From Oscillospiraceae bacterium (GTDB taxonomy: Bacteria > Bacillota > Clostridia > Oscillospirales > Ruminococcaceae), in the NCBI GenBank assembly GCA_017451665.1, contig JAFTNX010000059.1:1-7586 (forward strand): a stretch of 7,586 bases of DNA. The letters are read 5' to 3'. The translations under genes and the position numbers were made by a program. The notes beneath the pieces were generated by a model that saw only the letters and a list, made by a program, of their open reading frames with translations, did not search any database and had not been told where the DNA came from. Below, piece after piece: positions 1-6,167 of the stretch; the first letter of the stretch is position 1, and each line of letters opens with the position of its first letter.

Positions 1-1513
1 ACTGACCCTTACCACCTGACTGTCTTGCGTACATATGGTCAACGTCAGCGCTGCCCTTGATAGCTTCCTTATATGAAACCTGAGGAGCACCTACGTTAGC
101 TTCAACCTTAAATTCACGGAGAAGTCTGTCTACGATGATTTCGAGGTGAAGTTCACCCATACCAGCAATGATTGTCTGGCCTGTTTCTTCGTCTGTATAA
201 GTCTTGAATGTTGGGTCTTCTTCAGCAAGCTTTGAAAGTGCGATACCCATCTTTTCCTGACCTGCCTTTGTCTTTGGCTCGATAGCGAGCTGGATAACAG
301 GCTCAGGGAATTCCATAGATTCGAGGATAACAGGGTTCTTTTCGTCACAAAGTGTATCACCTGTTGTAGTATTCTTAAGACCTACAGCAGCACCGATGTC
401 ACCTGCATAGATAATTTCGATATCCTTTCTATGGTTTGAGTGCATCTGAAGAATTCTACCAATTCTTTCTGTCTTGCCCTTTGTAGCGTTATATACATTT
501 GAACCAGCTTCGAGTACACCTGAGTAAACTCTGAAGTAGCAGAGCTTTCCAACGACTGGGTCAGTTGCAATCTTGAATGCGAGAGCTGAGAATGGCTCTT
601 CGTCTGAAGATGGTCTTGTACATTCTTCATCTGTATCAGGGTTAATACCCTTGATATCTTCAATATCTGTTGGAGCTGGCATATAATCGATGATAGCGTC
701 AAGGAGCTTCTGAACGCCCTTGTTCTTATATGAAGTACCACAGCATACAGGAACCATTGTATTATCAATAGTGCTCTTTCTGATGCAAGCCTTCATTTCT
801 TCGATTGTAAGTTCCTCTCCGTCGAGATACTTCATCATGAGTTCTTCGTCCTGTTCAGCAACATGTTCAAGGAGTTCGCCTCTGTACTTTTCAGCGAGTT
901 CCATCATGTCAGCAGGAATATCTTCAACTCTGATGTCTTTTCCGAGGTCATCGTAGTAAACATAAGCCTTCATTTCGAGAAGGTCGATAATTCCCTTGAA
1001 TGTATCCTCAGCGCCGATTGGAAGCTGAATCGGAACAGCATTTGTCTTAAGTCTTGAATGGAGCATTTCGAGAACTCTGAAGAAGTCCGCACCCATGATA
1101 TCCATCTTATTAACGTATACCATACGAGGAACCTTGTAGTTATCAGCCTGTCTCCAAACTGTTTCTGTCTGTGGCTCAACGCCGCCCTTAGCACAAAGAA
1201 CTGTTACAGAACCGTCGAGAACTCTGAGTGAACGTTCTACTTCTACTGTAAAGTCTACGTGTCCTGGTGTGTCGATGATGTTAAGTCTATGGCCCTTCCA
1301 GTAGCATGTTGTAGCAGCTGAAGTAATTGTAATACCTCTTTCCTGCTCCTGTGCCATCCAGTCCATAGTAGCACCACCGTCGTGAGTTTCTCCCATTTTG
1401 TGGTTTACACCAGTATAAAAAAGGATACGCTCTGTTGTCGTTGTCTTACCAGCGTCAATATGAGCCATGATACCGATATTTCTGGTATCCTGCAATGAAC
1501 AATCTCTTGCCAT
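1..1513 (-). CDS. fusA: Elongation factor G, C-terminal part cut off by the window edge
   Basis: EF-G is the cytoplasmic GTPase that drives tRNA-mRNA translocation on the ribosome and, with RRF, ribosome recycling. The visible N-terminal 504 residues begin MARDCSLQDTRNIGIMAHID. The G1 P-loop AHIDAGKT lies near residues 17-24, GITIT of switch I follows, then DTPGHVDF (G3) and NKMD (G4), so the GTPase is intact by motif. Domain II and domain III (GMGELHLEII) follow. The frame is still open at the left edge in the domain IV signature YARQSGGKGQ, so the rest of domain IV and domain V, roughly 190 residues, lie outside. The ATG at 1513 is preceded by AGGAGG with a 5-nt gap. It is the third gene of the str operon, 21 nt after rpsG. 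The motifs fit ordinary housekeeping EF-G rather than a TetM/TetO-type ribosome-protection protein, and the operon position supports this. Confidence 0.98.
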   Translation of the reverse strand, partial: MARDCSLQDTRNIGIMAHIDAGKTTTTERILFYTGVNHKMGETHDGGATMDWMAQEQERGITITSAATTCYWKGHRLNIIDTPGHVDFTVEVERSLRVLDGSVTVLCAKGGVEPQTETVWRQADNYKVPRMVYVNKMDIMGADFFRVLEMLHSRLKTNAVPIQLPIGAEDTFKGIIDLLEMKAYVYYDDLGKDIRVEDIPADMMELAEKYRGELLEHVAEQDEELMMKYLDGEELTIEEMKACIRKSTIDNTMVPVCCGTSYKNKGVQKLLDAIIDYMPAPTDIEDIKGINPDTDEECTRPSSDEEPFSALAFKIATDPVVGKLCYFRVYSGVLEAGSNVYNATKGKTERIGRILQMHSNHRKDIEIIYAGDIGAAVGLKNTTTGDTLCDEKNPVILESMEFPEPVIQLAIEPKTKAGQEKMGIALSKLAEEDPTFKTYTDEETGQTIIAGMGELHLEIIVDRLLREFKVEANVGAPQVSYKEAIKGSADVDHMYARQSGGKGQ

Positions 1514-1534
1514 ATTTTCCTCCTGTTTATACTA

Positions 1535-2005
1535 TTACCATCTGAAATGTGCGAAAGCCTTATTAGCTTCAGCCATCTTATGAGTATCGTCACGCTTCTT
1601 GCATGAACCACCTACGCCGTTGATTGCGTCCATGATTTCAGCTGCAAGTCTTTCCTTCATTGTTTCTTCGTTACGTTCTCTTGAATACTTTGTAATCCAT
1701 CTGAGACCGAGTGTCTGACGTCTTTCCGGTCTAACCTCCATCGGTACCTGGTATGTTGCACCACCTACACGACGAGCCTTAACTTCGAGCTGTGGCATAA
1801 TGTTTTCCATAGCTTCTTCGAATGCTTCAAGTGCTGGCTTACCGGTCTTTTCTTCAACGATTTCGAATGCACCGTATACAATCTTCTGAGCTACACCCTT
1901 CTTACCATCGAGCATGATGTTGTTGATAAGACGAGTAACGAGCTTTGAGTTGTAAATTGGGTCCTGCAAAACGTCTCTCTTTGCAATTTTACCTCTTCTT
2001 GGCAC
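1535..2005 (-). CDS. rpsG: 30S ribosomal protein S7, GTG start
   Basis: S7 is a primary assembly protein of the 30S head. It binds the 3' domain of 16S rRNA and contacts the E-site tRNA. From the GTG at 2005 the protein is 156 residues, the usual bacterial length, and starts (V/M)PRRGKIAKRDVLQDPIYNS like other S7 proteins; the conserved VGGATYQVP and the C-terminal KMAEANKAFAHFRW are present. An in-frame GTG at 2023 would add six residues, but those codons contain the ribosome binding site AAGGAGGG, so the 2005 start is preferred. It lies between rpsL (159 nt upstream) and fusA (21 nt downstream). In E. coli, S7 represses translation of its own operon by binding the rpsL-rpsG intercistronic RNA; whether that happens here is unknown, although the spacer can fold. 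Confidence 0.98.
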   Translation of the reverse strand: MPRRGKIAKRDVLQDPIYNSKLVTRLINNIMLDGKKGVAQKIVYGAFEIVEEKTGKPALEAFEEAMENIMPQLEVKARRVGGATYQVPMEVRPERRQTLGLRWITKYSRERNEETMKERLAAEIMDAINGVGGSCKKRDDTHKMAEANKAFAHFRW

Positions 2006-2164
2006 TATAATTCCCTCCTTCACAATATAAATGAATTCATAGGTACTCGCTCTAAGGGGTTGTCCCTTAGCCCCGTCAGTCCAATGGAGAGATACATAAA
2101 TCTATATAATCTCCACTTAACTGTGGTAGTTGAGTTCTATAAAATTTTTTTGCTGCCCTTTTAA
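2006..2164 (-). other. rpsL-rpsG intercistronic leader with potential RNA hairpins
   Basis: This 159-nt untranslated spacer is long for neighbouring ribosomal protein genes. Read on the transcribed (minus) strand it can form a hairpin at 2085-2115 (TGGAGA paired with TCTCCA, one small internal loop, then TATAT with ATGTA) and a second at 2052-2070 (CTAAGGG, loop ACAAC, CCCTTAG). An alternative GGGG/CCCC pairing overlaps the second stem. Neither hairpin is followed by a T-run, so these are not intrinsic terminators. A 10-bp palindrome ATGAATTCAT lies at 2031-2040 just upstream of the rpsG ribosome binding site. In E. coli the equivalent spacer binds S7 for feedback control; similarity of role here is only an inference. 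Confidence 0.5.
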
Positions 2165-2590
2165 TTACTTAGCAGCTCCTGCCTTTGGTCTCTTTGCACC
2201 ATACTTTGAACGTGACTGCATTCTCTTTGCAACGCCCTGTGCATCAAGAGTACCTCTGATGATGTGGTAACGTACACCAGGGAGGTCCTTAACTCTTCCG
2301 CCTCTGATAAGAACTACAGAGTGTTCCTGAAGGTTATGTCCGATACCTGGGATATAAGCTGTTACCTCATGTCCGTTTGTAAGTCTTACTCTGGCAATCT
2401 TTCTCATAGCTGAGTTAGGCTTCTTTGGTGTTGCAGTTCTTACTGCTGTACAAACGCCTCTCTTCTGTGGACTGCTCTGGTTAATAGCTACCTTCTTCTT
2501 TGAGTTATAACCCTTCTGAAGAGCTGGTGCTGTTGACTTAACTTCGAGTACATCTCTACCCTTTCTTACTAACTGGTTAAAGGTTGGCAT
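2165..2590 (-). CDS. rpsL: 30S ribosomal protein S12
   Basis: S12 sits at the decoding centre of the 30S subunit and affects tRNA selection and fidelity. The 141-residue protein starts MPTFNQLVRKGR and contains SPQKRGVCT, TPKKPNSAMRK (about 54-64), GHNLQEHSVVLIRGGRVKDLPGVRYH and a basic C-terminus. It is longer than the 124-residue E. coli protein mostly because of the Firmicutes-type insertion near residues 27-39. K56, equivalent to the lysine mutated in classical streptomycin resistance, and the later K101 and D102 (VKDLPG, the RimO methylthiolation site in E. coli) are wild type, so no rpsL streptomycin-resistance allele is visible. The ATG at 2590 has AAAGGAGA seven nt upstream. A TTG two codons earlier (2596) overlaps the gap after that site and would give MIMPTF; the family N-terminus argues for 2590. 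It is the first gene of the str operon. Confidence 0.98.
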   Translation of the reverse strand: MPTFNQLVRKGRDVLEVKSTAPALQKGYNSKKKVAINQSSPQKRGVCTAVRTATPKKPNSAMRKIARVRLTNGHEVTAYIPGIGHNLQEHSVVLIRGGRVKDLPGVRYHIIRGTLDAQGVAKRMQSRSKYGAKRPKAGAAK

Positions 2591-2647
2591 AATCAATCTC
2601 CTTTCCTCAAAAAGTTATGATGACACACTTAGTCAGCATACTCAAAT

Positions 2648-2676
2648 ATTATACAAAATTCCAGCTTAAATGTCAA
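2648..2676 (-). promoter_or_regulatory. Consensus sigma-A promoter of the str operon
   Basis: On the minus strand the -35 box TTGACA (2676-2671) is separated by exactly 17 nt from the -10 box TATAAT (2653-2648). Both hexamers match the consensus completely, as expected for a highly expressed ribosomal operon. Transcription should start near 2641 and leave a leader of about 50 nt before the rpsL ATG. No terminator-like hairpin is visible in that leader. The promoter lies downstream of the terminator of the preceding operon, so rpsL-rpsG-fusA is probably transcribed independently. Confidence 0.92.
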
Positions 2677-2763
2677 GCATTTTTTACCCTGTATTTTCAA
2701 TAAAAATGCGACTTTTTGCTACTATTTATTACACATTTTTCACAAAAGCCCTATAAAACAAGC

Positions 2764-2790
2764 AAAACCCCCGTTTTTCACGGAGGTTTT
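2764..2790 (-). terminator. Intrinsic terminator after the cyclophilin gene
   Basis: On the minus strand AAAACCTCCGT pairs with ACGGGGGTTTT (11 bp including one U-G wobble) around a GAAAA loop, and T-rich sequence follows (TTTTGCTTGTTTT). It begins 7 nt past the stop of the cyclophilin gene, so it ends the three-gene operon and isolates it from the str promoter. Confidence 0.88.
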
Positions 2791-2797
2791 AAGCACA

Positions 2798-3268
2798 TTA
2801 TTCAATAGTAATTGTCTTGATTTTCTGTTCTGTGAGAGGTCTGTCTGACCAGTCTGTATCTGTTGTTGCGATTTCGTCAACAACTTCAATTCCCTCAACA
2901 ACTTTACCAAAAGCAGCGTAGTGACCGTCAAGGTGTGGAGCGTCCTTATGCATAATAAAGAACTGGCTGCTTGCTGAGTTTGGCATCTGTGAGCGAGCCA
3001 TTGAAATAACTCCTCTTGTATGCTTGATTTGGTTATTAACGCCATTGATAGCAAATTCGCCCTTAATCTTTTCCTTAGCGCCACCCATACCTGTACCTTC
3101 AGGGTCGCCGCCCTGAATCATAAAGCCTTCGATAACTCTATGGAAGATAAGTCCGTCATAGAACTTTTCTGAAACAAGCTTTTCAAAATTCTTAACTGTA
3201 ATTGGTGCAGCGTCAGGATAAAGCTCAAGCTTAATCTTCTTGCCGTTTTCCATTTCAATAACTATCAT
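2798..3268 (-). CDS. Cyclophilin-type peptidyl-prolyl cis-trans isomerase
   Basis: This small single-domain cyclophilin (156 residues) catalyses cis-trans isomerisation of peptide bonds before proline and assists protein folding. No signal peptide is present, since the sequence starts directly with the first strand MIVIEMENGKKIKLELYPDAAP, so it is expected in the cytoplasm. The active-site signature FHRVIEGFMIQGGDP supplies R44, F49, M50 and Q52 (R55, F60, M61 and Q63 in human CypA), and SQFFIMHKDAPHLDGHYAAFG at about 101-121 completes the pocket. The CypA Trp121 position is His112, common in bacterial members and usually linked to weak cyclosporin binding. The ATG at 3268 has AAGGAGA eight nt upstream. 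It is the last gene of a three-gene operon, 18 nt after an orphan gene, and is followed by a terminator. Family certain; no gene symbol is assigned because several paralogues are usual. Confidence 0.96.
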   Translation of the reverse strand: MIVIEMENGKKIKLELYPDAAPITVKNFEKLVSEKFYDGLIFHRVIEGFMIQGGDPEGTGMGGAKEKIKGEFAINGVNNQIKHTRGVISMARSQMPNSASSQFFIMHKDAPHLDGHYAAFGKVVEGIEVVDEIATTDTDWSDRPLTEQKIKTITIE

Positions 3269-3286
3269 ATTTATATCTCCTTAAAT

Positions 3287-3805
3287 TTAATTCTGTGATG
3301 ACTTTGGAAGCATACCCTTCTGGAATCTGTCAAGAAGGTCAGCGAAATATTCGTGAAGAGCTGACTTTGGCTTTGGCTTTCCGAAAAGTGACTTCTTATC
3401 CTTTTCTGCATACATAATATAGTCATTCTTGCCTTCATTATTTATACAGTAAAGTCTGTCAACCTTTTTGAATTCGCCGTCTTTATCCATATTCTTATCA
3501 AAGCAGCCGAAAATGTCCTTTGCCATAACGTCAAGAACTGCGTTAATCTTATCGGCATTTTCAAGTTCGTCCCACTTTTCAAATTCCTTAGCAAAGAAAT
3601 CTCTGAGAGGAACGCCGTTACATTCTGTCTTTTTAATAATTCTTGCAAGAGCAACATTCTTATCCTTATCTGTAAGTCTTTCATAAGGAACGTTCTTATA
3701 CTCCTCAATGTACTCAGCAAGTGTCTTTACAAGAAGTTTGTCATACTGAAAAGGCTTTCCTTTTTCTGAGTATGAAATAATTGGATTTTCGATATTGATA
3801 TTCAT
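3287..3805 (-). CDS. Uncharacterised 172-residue protein with an EF-hand-like loop
   Basis: I do not recognise this family. The ATG at 3805 has a good ribosome binding site (AAGGGAGA, 6 nt before the start), and the codon use resembles its neighbours, so it is very likely a real gene. The protein is hydrophilic, with no signal peptide or membrane segment, and is therefore probably cytoplasmic. It is predicted mostly helical: an N-terminal charged helical part (about 20-60), a second helical stretch with DFFAKEFEKWDELENADK (69-86), and a C-terminal basic segment with KSLFGKPKPKS. Residues 105-116 (NMDKDGEFKKVD) have the spacing of an EF-hand calcium loop with Asn at position 1 and Asp at 12, but it is the only such loop. 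It is the middle gene of the operon, 20 nt after the coiled-coil-like gene and 18 nt before the cyclophilin gene, suggesting a shared task. Function unknown. Confidence 0.85.
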   Translation of the reverse strand: MNINIENPIISYSEKGKPFQYDKLLVKTLAEYIEEYKNVPYERLTDKDKNVALARIIKKTECNGVPLRDFFAKEFEKWDELENADKINAVLDVMAKDIFGCFDKNMDKDGEFKKVDRLYCINNEGKNDYIMYAEKDKKSLFGKPKPKSALHEYFADLLDRFQKGMLPKSSQN

Positions 3806-3825
3806 TTAAATCTCCCTTTCTTCTG

Positions 3826-4575
3826 TTATAATGATTCAATTTTAAGTTCTGGTTTTTCTGCATTTTCAAGTGCATAAATCTTTTCAAGCTGAAGTCTGAT
3901 TTTTTCCAAATCCTTTTCTTTGAGTTCCGGAATTGTATTTACAAAATCCATAGGTTCAGCTGTAACGTCGTTATCAAAAAATTCCTGAATTTTAGCCTTC
4001 TGTGCTTCGTTAAGTCCAGGCATTTTCATAATGATAGCTTTTCTTTCAGCAGCCTTTTCAATATCATACTGTGAAATCACAGAATTGAATTCTTCTTCTG
4101 AAATGGTATTAAAGCCATAATCAACCTCAGGTCTGCCATGAACGAGGTAGTCATATTGTTCATCAAGCGCCTTGACCTTTTCGTCGATATTATCAACAGT
4201 AGCCTCAGCAATTCTGCCATAACGGACCTTACTCTGCTTTTCTCTGATTTGAGTAACTGTATTCTCAAACTCAAGCTCAGCCATACTCATATCCTTAGCA
4301 GAAATACCATCAATAGAATATTTCTGTGGTGGACGCTGTTCACGTTTCTGAAGCTCGATTTCAAGTTCAGCCATACTCTTTTCAAGCACCTTGGAATTTA
4401 TTCCTCTTGGGCCGTTAAAGGTCTTTGGTGCGACAGATGTCATTTCATTAATCTGAACATCAGTATTAAGCTTATCAGAATTATTATATTTCACAGGTCT
4501 TGAAAAAATATCATCAATATCAGCCTTGCTTGAAGTAACAAGAGACTTCTTTTTATTCTTACTGAATAATCCCAT
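3826..4575 (-). CDS. Uncharacterised 249-residue charged, helical protein with a duplicated SMAELE motif
   Basis: This family is not recognised. The start is set at the ATG 4575 (MGLFSKNKKKS) because AAGGAGGGG lies just upstream; an upstream in-frame start at 4608 would place that site inside the coding region. The N-terminus is short and basic (KNKKK at 6-10), followed by a probably disordered segment to about residue 60. From 62 on the protein is highly charged and helical. The motif SMAELE occurs at 67-72 and again at 97-102, each followed by a charged helical segment (EIELQKREQ; FENTVTQIREKQ). The C-terminal half contains ISEEEFNSVISQYDIEKAAERKA and ends with an E/K/L-rich helix. There is no signal peptide, membrane segment, cysteine cluster or enzyme motif, so a cytoplasmic scaffold, adaptor or partner protein is the best guess. 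It is the first gene of the operon and lies divergent to the membrane-anchored J-like gene. Confidence 0.85.
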   Translation of the reverse strand: MGLFSKNKKKSLVTSSKADIDDIFSRPVKYNNSDKLNTDVQINEMTSVAPKTFNGPRGINSKVLEKSMAELEIELQKREQRPPQKYSIDGISAKDMSMAELEFENTVTQIREKQSKVRYGRIAEATVDNIDEKVKALDEQYDYLVHGRPEVDYGFNTISEEEFNSVISQYDIEKAAERKAIIMKMPGLNEAQKAKIQEFFDNDVTAEPMDFVNTIPELKEKDLEKIRLQLEKIYALENAEKPELKIESL

Positions 4576-4615
4576 ATTTCCCCTCCTTATCATAGTACAC
4601 AATAACACAATTTAC

Positions 4616-4644
4616 ATTATAACACATCTTTTTTTAAAATGCAA
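4616..4644 (-). promoter_or_regulatory. Promoter of the orphan-orphan-cyclophilin operon
   Basis: On the minus strand TTGCAT (4644-4639) and TATAAT (4621-4616) are separated by 17 nt, and TGT directly before the -10 makes it an extended -10 element. Transcription should start near 4609, giving a leader of about 34 nt before the ATG at 4575. The -10 is perfect and the -35 has four of six consensus bases, so a fairly strong sigma-A promoter is likely. Confidence 0.82.
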
Positions 4645-4735
4645 ATCAAAATCAGCAATTTTCCCACACATTTTATCAATATTATTTAAAATAATCGTAT
4701 TGTTAATAGATTTGTTATATTTAGGACTTAATTCG

Positions 4736-4767
4736 TTGATAAATACACTTGTATTTTTAGCTATAAT
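4736..4767 (+). promoter_or_regulatory. Possible promoter of the J-like membrane protein gene
   Basis: A perfect -10 box TATAAT lies at 4762-4767. The best -35-like hexamer, TTGATA at 4736-4741, is 20 nt upstream, which is longer than the usual 16-18 nt. An alternative pair is TTGTAT (4749-4754) with TAAGAT (4773-4778) at 18 nt. One of the two probably starts transcription toward the gene at 4831. The rest of the divergent region 4645-4735 is very AT-rich, and I see no gene in it. Confidence 0.4.
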
Positions 4768-4830
4768 TTATGTAAGATAGGAAATAGTATGTTTATATGT
4801 ATATATATTTTCATTTAGGGAGATGATTTT

Positions 4831-6126
4831 TTGGCTAACGACAGACTCGGTGTTACCGTAATGGAGTTGTTCGTATACAACCCATACAGAATTATTGGTA
4901 TTCCTGTTGATGCTAATCAGGAAAAAATTAACGAGGTTTACGGTTCTCTCAGGGCAATGTGTGAAAACGAAACAATTGCTACATACAAGTCAGCTTTTGA
5001 CTGTCCTTCACTTCCACCATTCCAGAGACATATTGAATCTCTTGCCAACGCATACACAAAGCTTCCAGGTGACATTTATCGTTGCTTTGCTTTTTCAGAA
5101 AGCCTTTATGCAGTTAATCTTTCAAGAGCTGACATCTCAATTCAGATTTCAAACATTGACAGCTACGACAAATTCCTGAGCTGTTATATGTGGCTTATTA
5201 TCAACGACACAAACATTTCGCTTAAAAATCTCTGGTTCAAGATTGCAAAGCACATTGATATGCTTATCTGTTCTAACCCTGAGGACTGGGAAGAACTCTT
5301 TGACCACAGATTCCCTAAGGATGTTTATAAGAACGATATGAACAGCATCAAGGGATTTTACAATACCTTCTGTGAAGTTATTCTGCTTCCACTCAAGGAA
5401 CTTGTAAAGGGTTCACTTGAATGTATGACTGCTTCTGAAATTCTTTCAAATGCACTTTTTGACGGTGACTTTGCTGCATTTATGACACAGGTTGAAAACA
5501 GCGAAAAAATTGACAGAAAGAAGAACAAAAAGGCTCACGGAATGCTTGCTGTTTCAAGTGTAGGTCTTGTTGATGAAGAACTTGAAAGACAGAATCACGT
5601 TGAAGAGCCTGAAGAGGATACAGTTGACCTTCTTGAAGGCGTAAGCGACGAGGCAAACATTTATACAGATGCGCTCAATCAGATGATTAAGTCAAACAGA
5701 GCAAGAAACCAGGAAATCAAGTCTGTTGATACTTCAAAGGTATTCGGAAGTGGTAACCTTGGCAAGGAAGAAGATGTTGAGCTTACTATGTCATCTGTAA
5801 ACAGCAGAGTTTATGACGAAAGCAAGCTGACTTCCCCGTATGAGCTTTATATGAGTGGCAACAAGGAAATGAAGGTTGACATTTCTGATATGCTCAATCC
5901 ACAGCTTAAAGTTACAGCAAGAGGTGCTGCACAGATGCGTGACAGCTTCTCAGGTGCTGAAGAATACACAAAGGAAAATCAGGCAAAGAGAGCACACAAG
6001 AAGAATATGTTCCTTATCAAGCTGACAATTTTCCTTATTGTAGTTGTTGCTTGTGCCTCACTTGGATATGTATTCAAGCAGGAAATCATTGATTTCGTAA
6101 AAGGTATCATTGATAAATTCATCTAA
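4831..6126 (+). CDS. Divergent J-domain-like protein with C-terminal membrane anchor
   Basis: The 431-residue protein starts at TTG 4831, with AGGGAGA about 8 nt upstream; the next in-frame ATG (4861) has no ribosome binding site. Residues 14-88 resemble Firmicutes proteins with a degenerate J-like N-terminus: NPYRIIGIPVDA, a helix, then SLPPFQRHIESLANAYTKL and an aromatic end (YRCFAFS). The HPD tripeptide that activates Hsp70 is absent, so a true DnaJ co-chaperone role is doubtful. Residues 90-225 look helical and Trp/Phe-rich, and 235-385 form a charged, largely acidic linker, probably disordered. A single hydrophobic span at about 394-415 (TIFLIVVVACASLGYVF) follows basic residues and leaves a 16-residue amphipathic tail, so the bulk should face the cytoplasm as a tail-anchored protein. 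It is divergent from the orphan/cyclophilin operon and has its own terminator. The J-like assignment is by pattern; function unknown. Confidence 0.85.
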   Translation: MANDRLGVTVMELFVYNPYRIIGIPVDANQEKINEVYGSLRAMCENETIATYKSAFDCPSLPPFQRHIESLANAYTKLPGDIYRCFAFSESLYAVNLSRADISIQISNIDSYDKFLSCYMWLIINDTNISLKNLWFKIAKHIDMLICSNPEDWEELFDHRFPKDVYKNDMNSIKGFYNTFCEVILLPLKELVKGSLECMTASEILSNALFDGDFAAFMTQVENSEKIDRKKNKKAHGMLAVSSVGLVDEELERQNHVEEPEEDTVDLLEGVSDEANIYTDALNQMIKSNRARNQEIKSVDTSKVFGSGNLGKEEDVELTMSSVNSRVYDESKLTSPYELYMSGNKEMKVDISDMLNPQLKVTARGAAQMRDSFSGAEEYTKENQAKRAHKKNMFLIKLTIFLIVVVACASLGYVFKQEIIDFVKGIIDKFI

Positions 6127-6130
6127 AACT

Positions 6131-6166
6131 AAAACTCCTTAATCCATACGGGTTAAGGAGTTTTTT
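6131..6166 (+). terminator. Bidirectional intrinsic terminator between convergent genes
   Basis: On the plus strand AAAACTCCTTAATCC pairs with GGGTTAAGGAGTTTT (15 bp with one U-G wobble) around an ATAC loop, and a T-run covers 6161-6166. It starts 4 nt after the stop of the J-like gene. On the minus strand the same stem (one A-C mismatch) is followed by TTTTAGTTTT just past the stop of the serine hydrolase gene, so it probably ends both convergent transcripts. Confidence 0.92.
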
Positions 6167-6167
6167 A

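Noticed and set aside
382..768. Minus-strand open frame of 128 codons inside fusA
   Set aside because: It lies in an alternative frame of the unambiguous EF-G gene; its translation has no recognisable motif.
2116..2134. Third hairpin in the rpsL-rpsG spacer
   Set aside because: It looks perfect with a G-T wobble on the plus strand, but on the transcribed minus strand that pair becomes a C-A mismatch, so the stem is weak.
2165..2590. Possible streptomycin-resistance allele of rpsL
   Set aside because: The lysines in TPKKPNS and GGRVKDLPG are wild type, so no known resistance substitution is present.
2740..3084. Open frame of 114 codons on the minus strand across the cyclophilin gene and its terminator
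   Set aside because: It overlaps the clear cyclophilin gene in another frame, runs through the terminator, and has low-complexity L/S/Q-rich composition with no ribosome binding site.
4138..4503. Plus-strand open frame of 121 codons opposite the 249-residue orphan
   Set aside because: It is antisense to a gene with a promoter, ribosome binding site and operon context; it has no ribosome binding site, and its composition is that of a shadow frame.
4681..4695. Inverted repeat ATTATTT-A-AAATAAT in the divergent promoter region, a possible operator
   Set aside because: It consists only of A and T in a very AT-rich stretch, where such a palindrome arises by chance, and it does not overlap either promoter closely.
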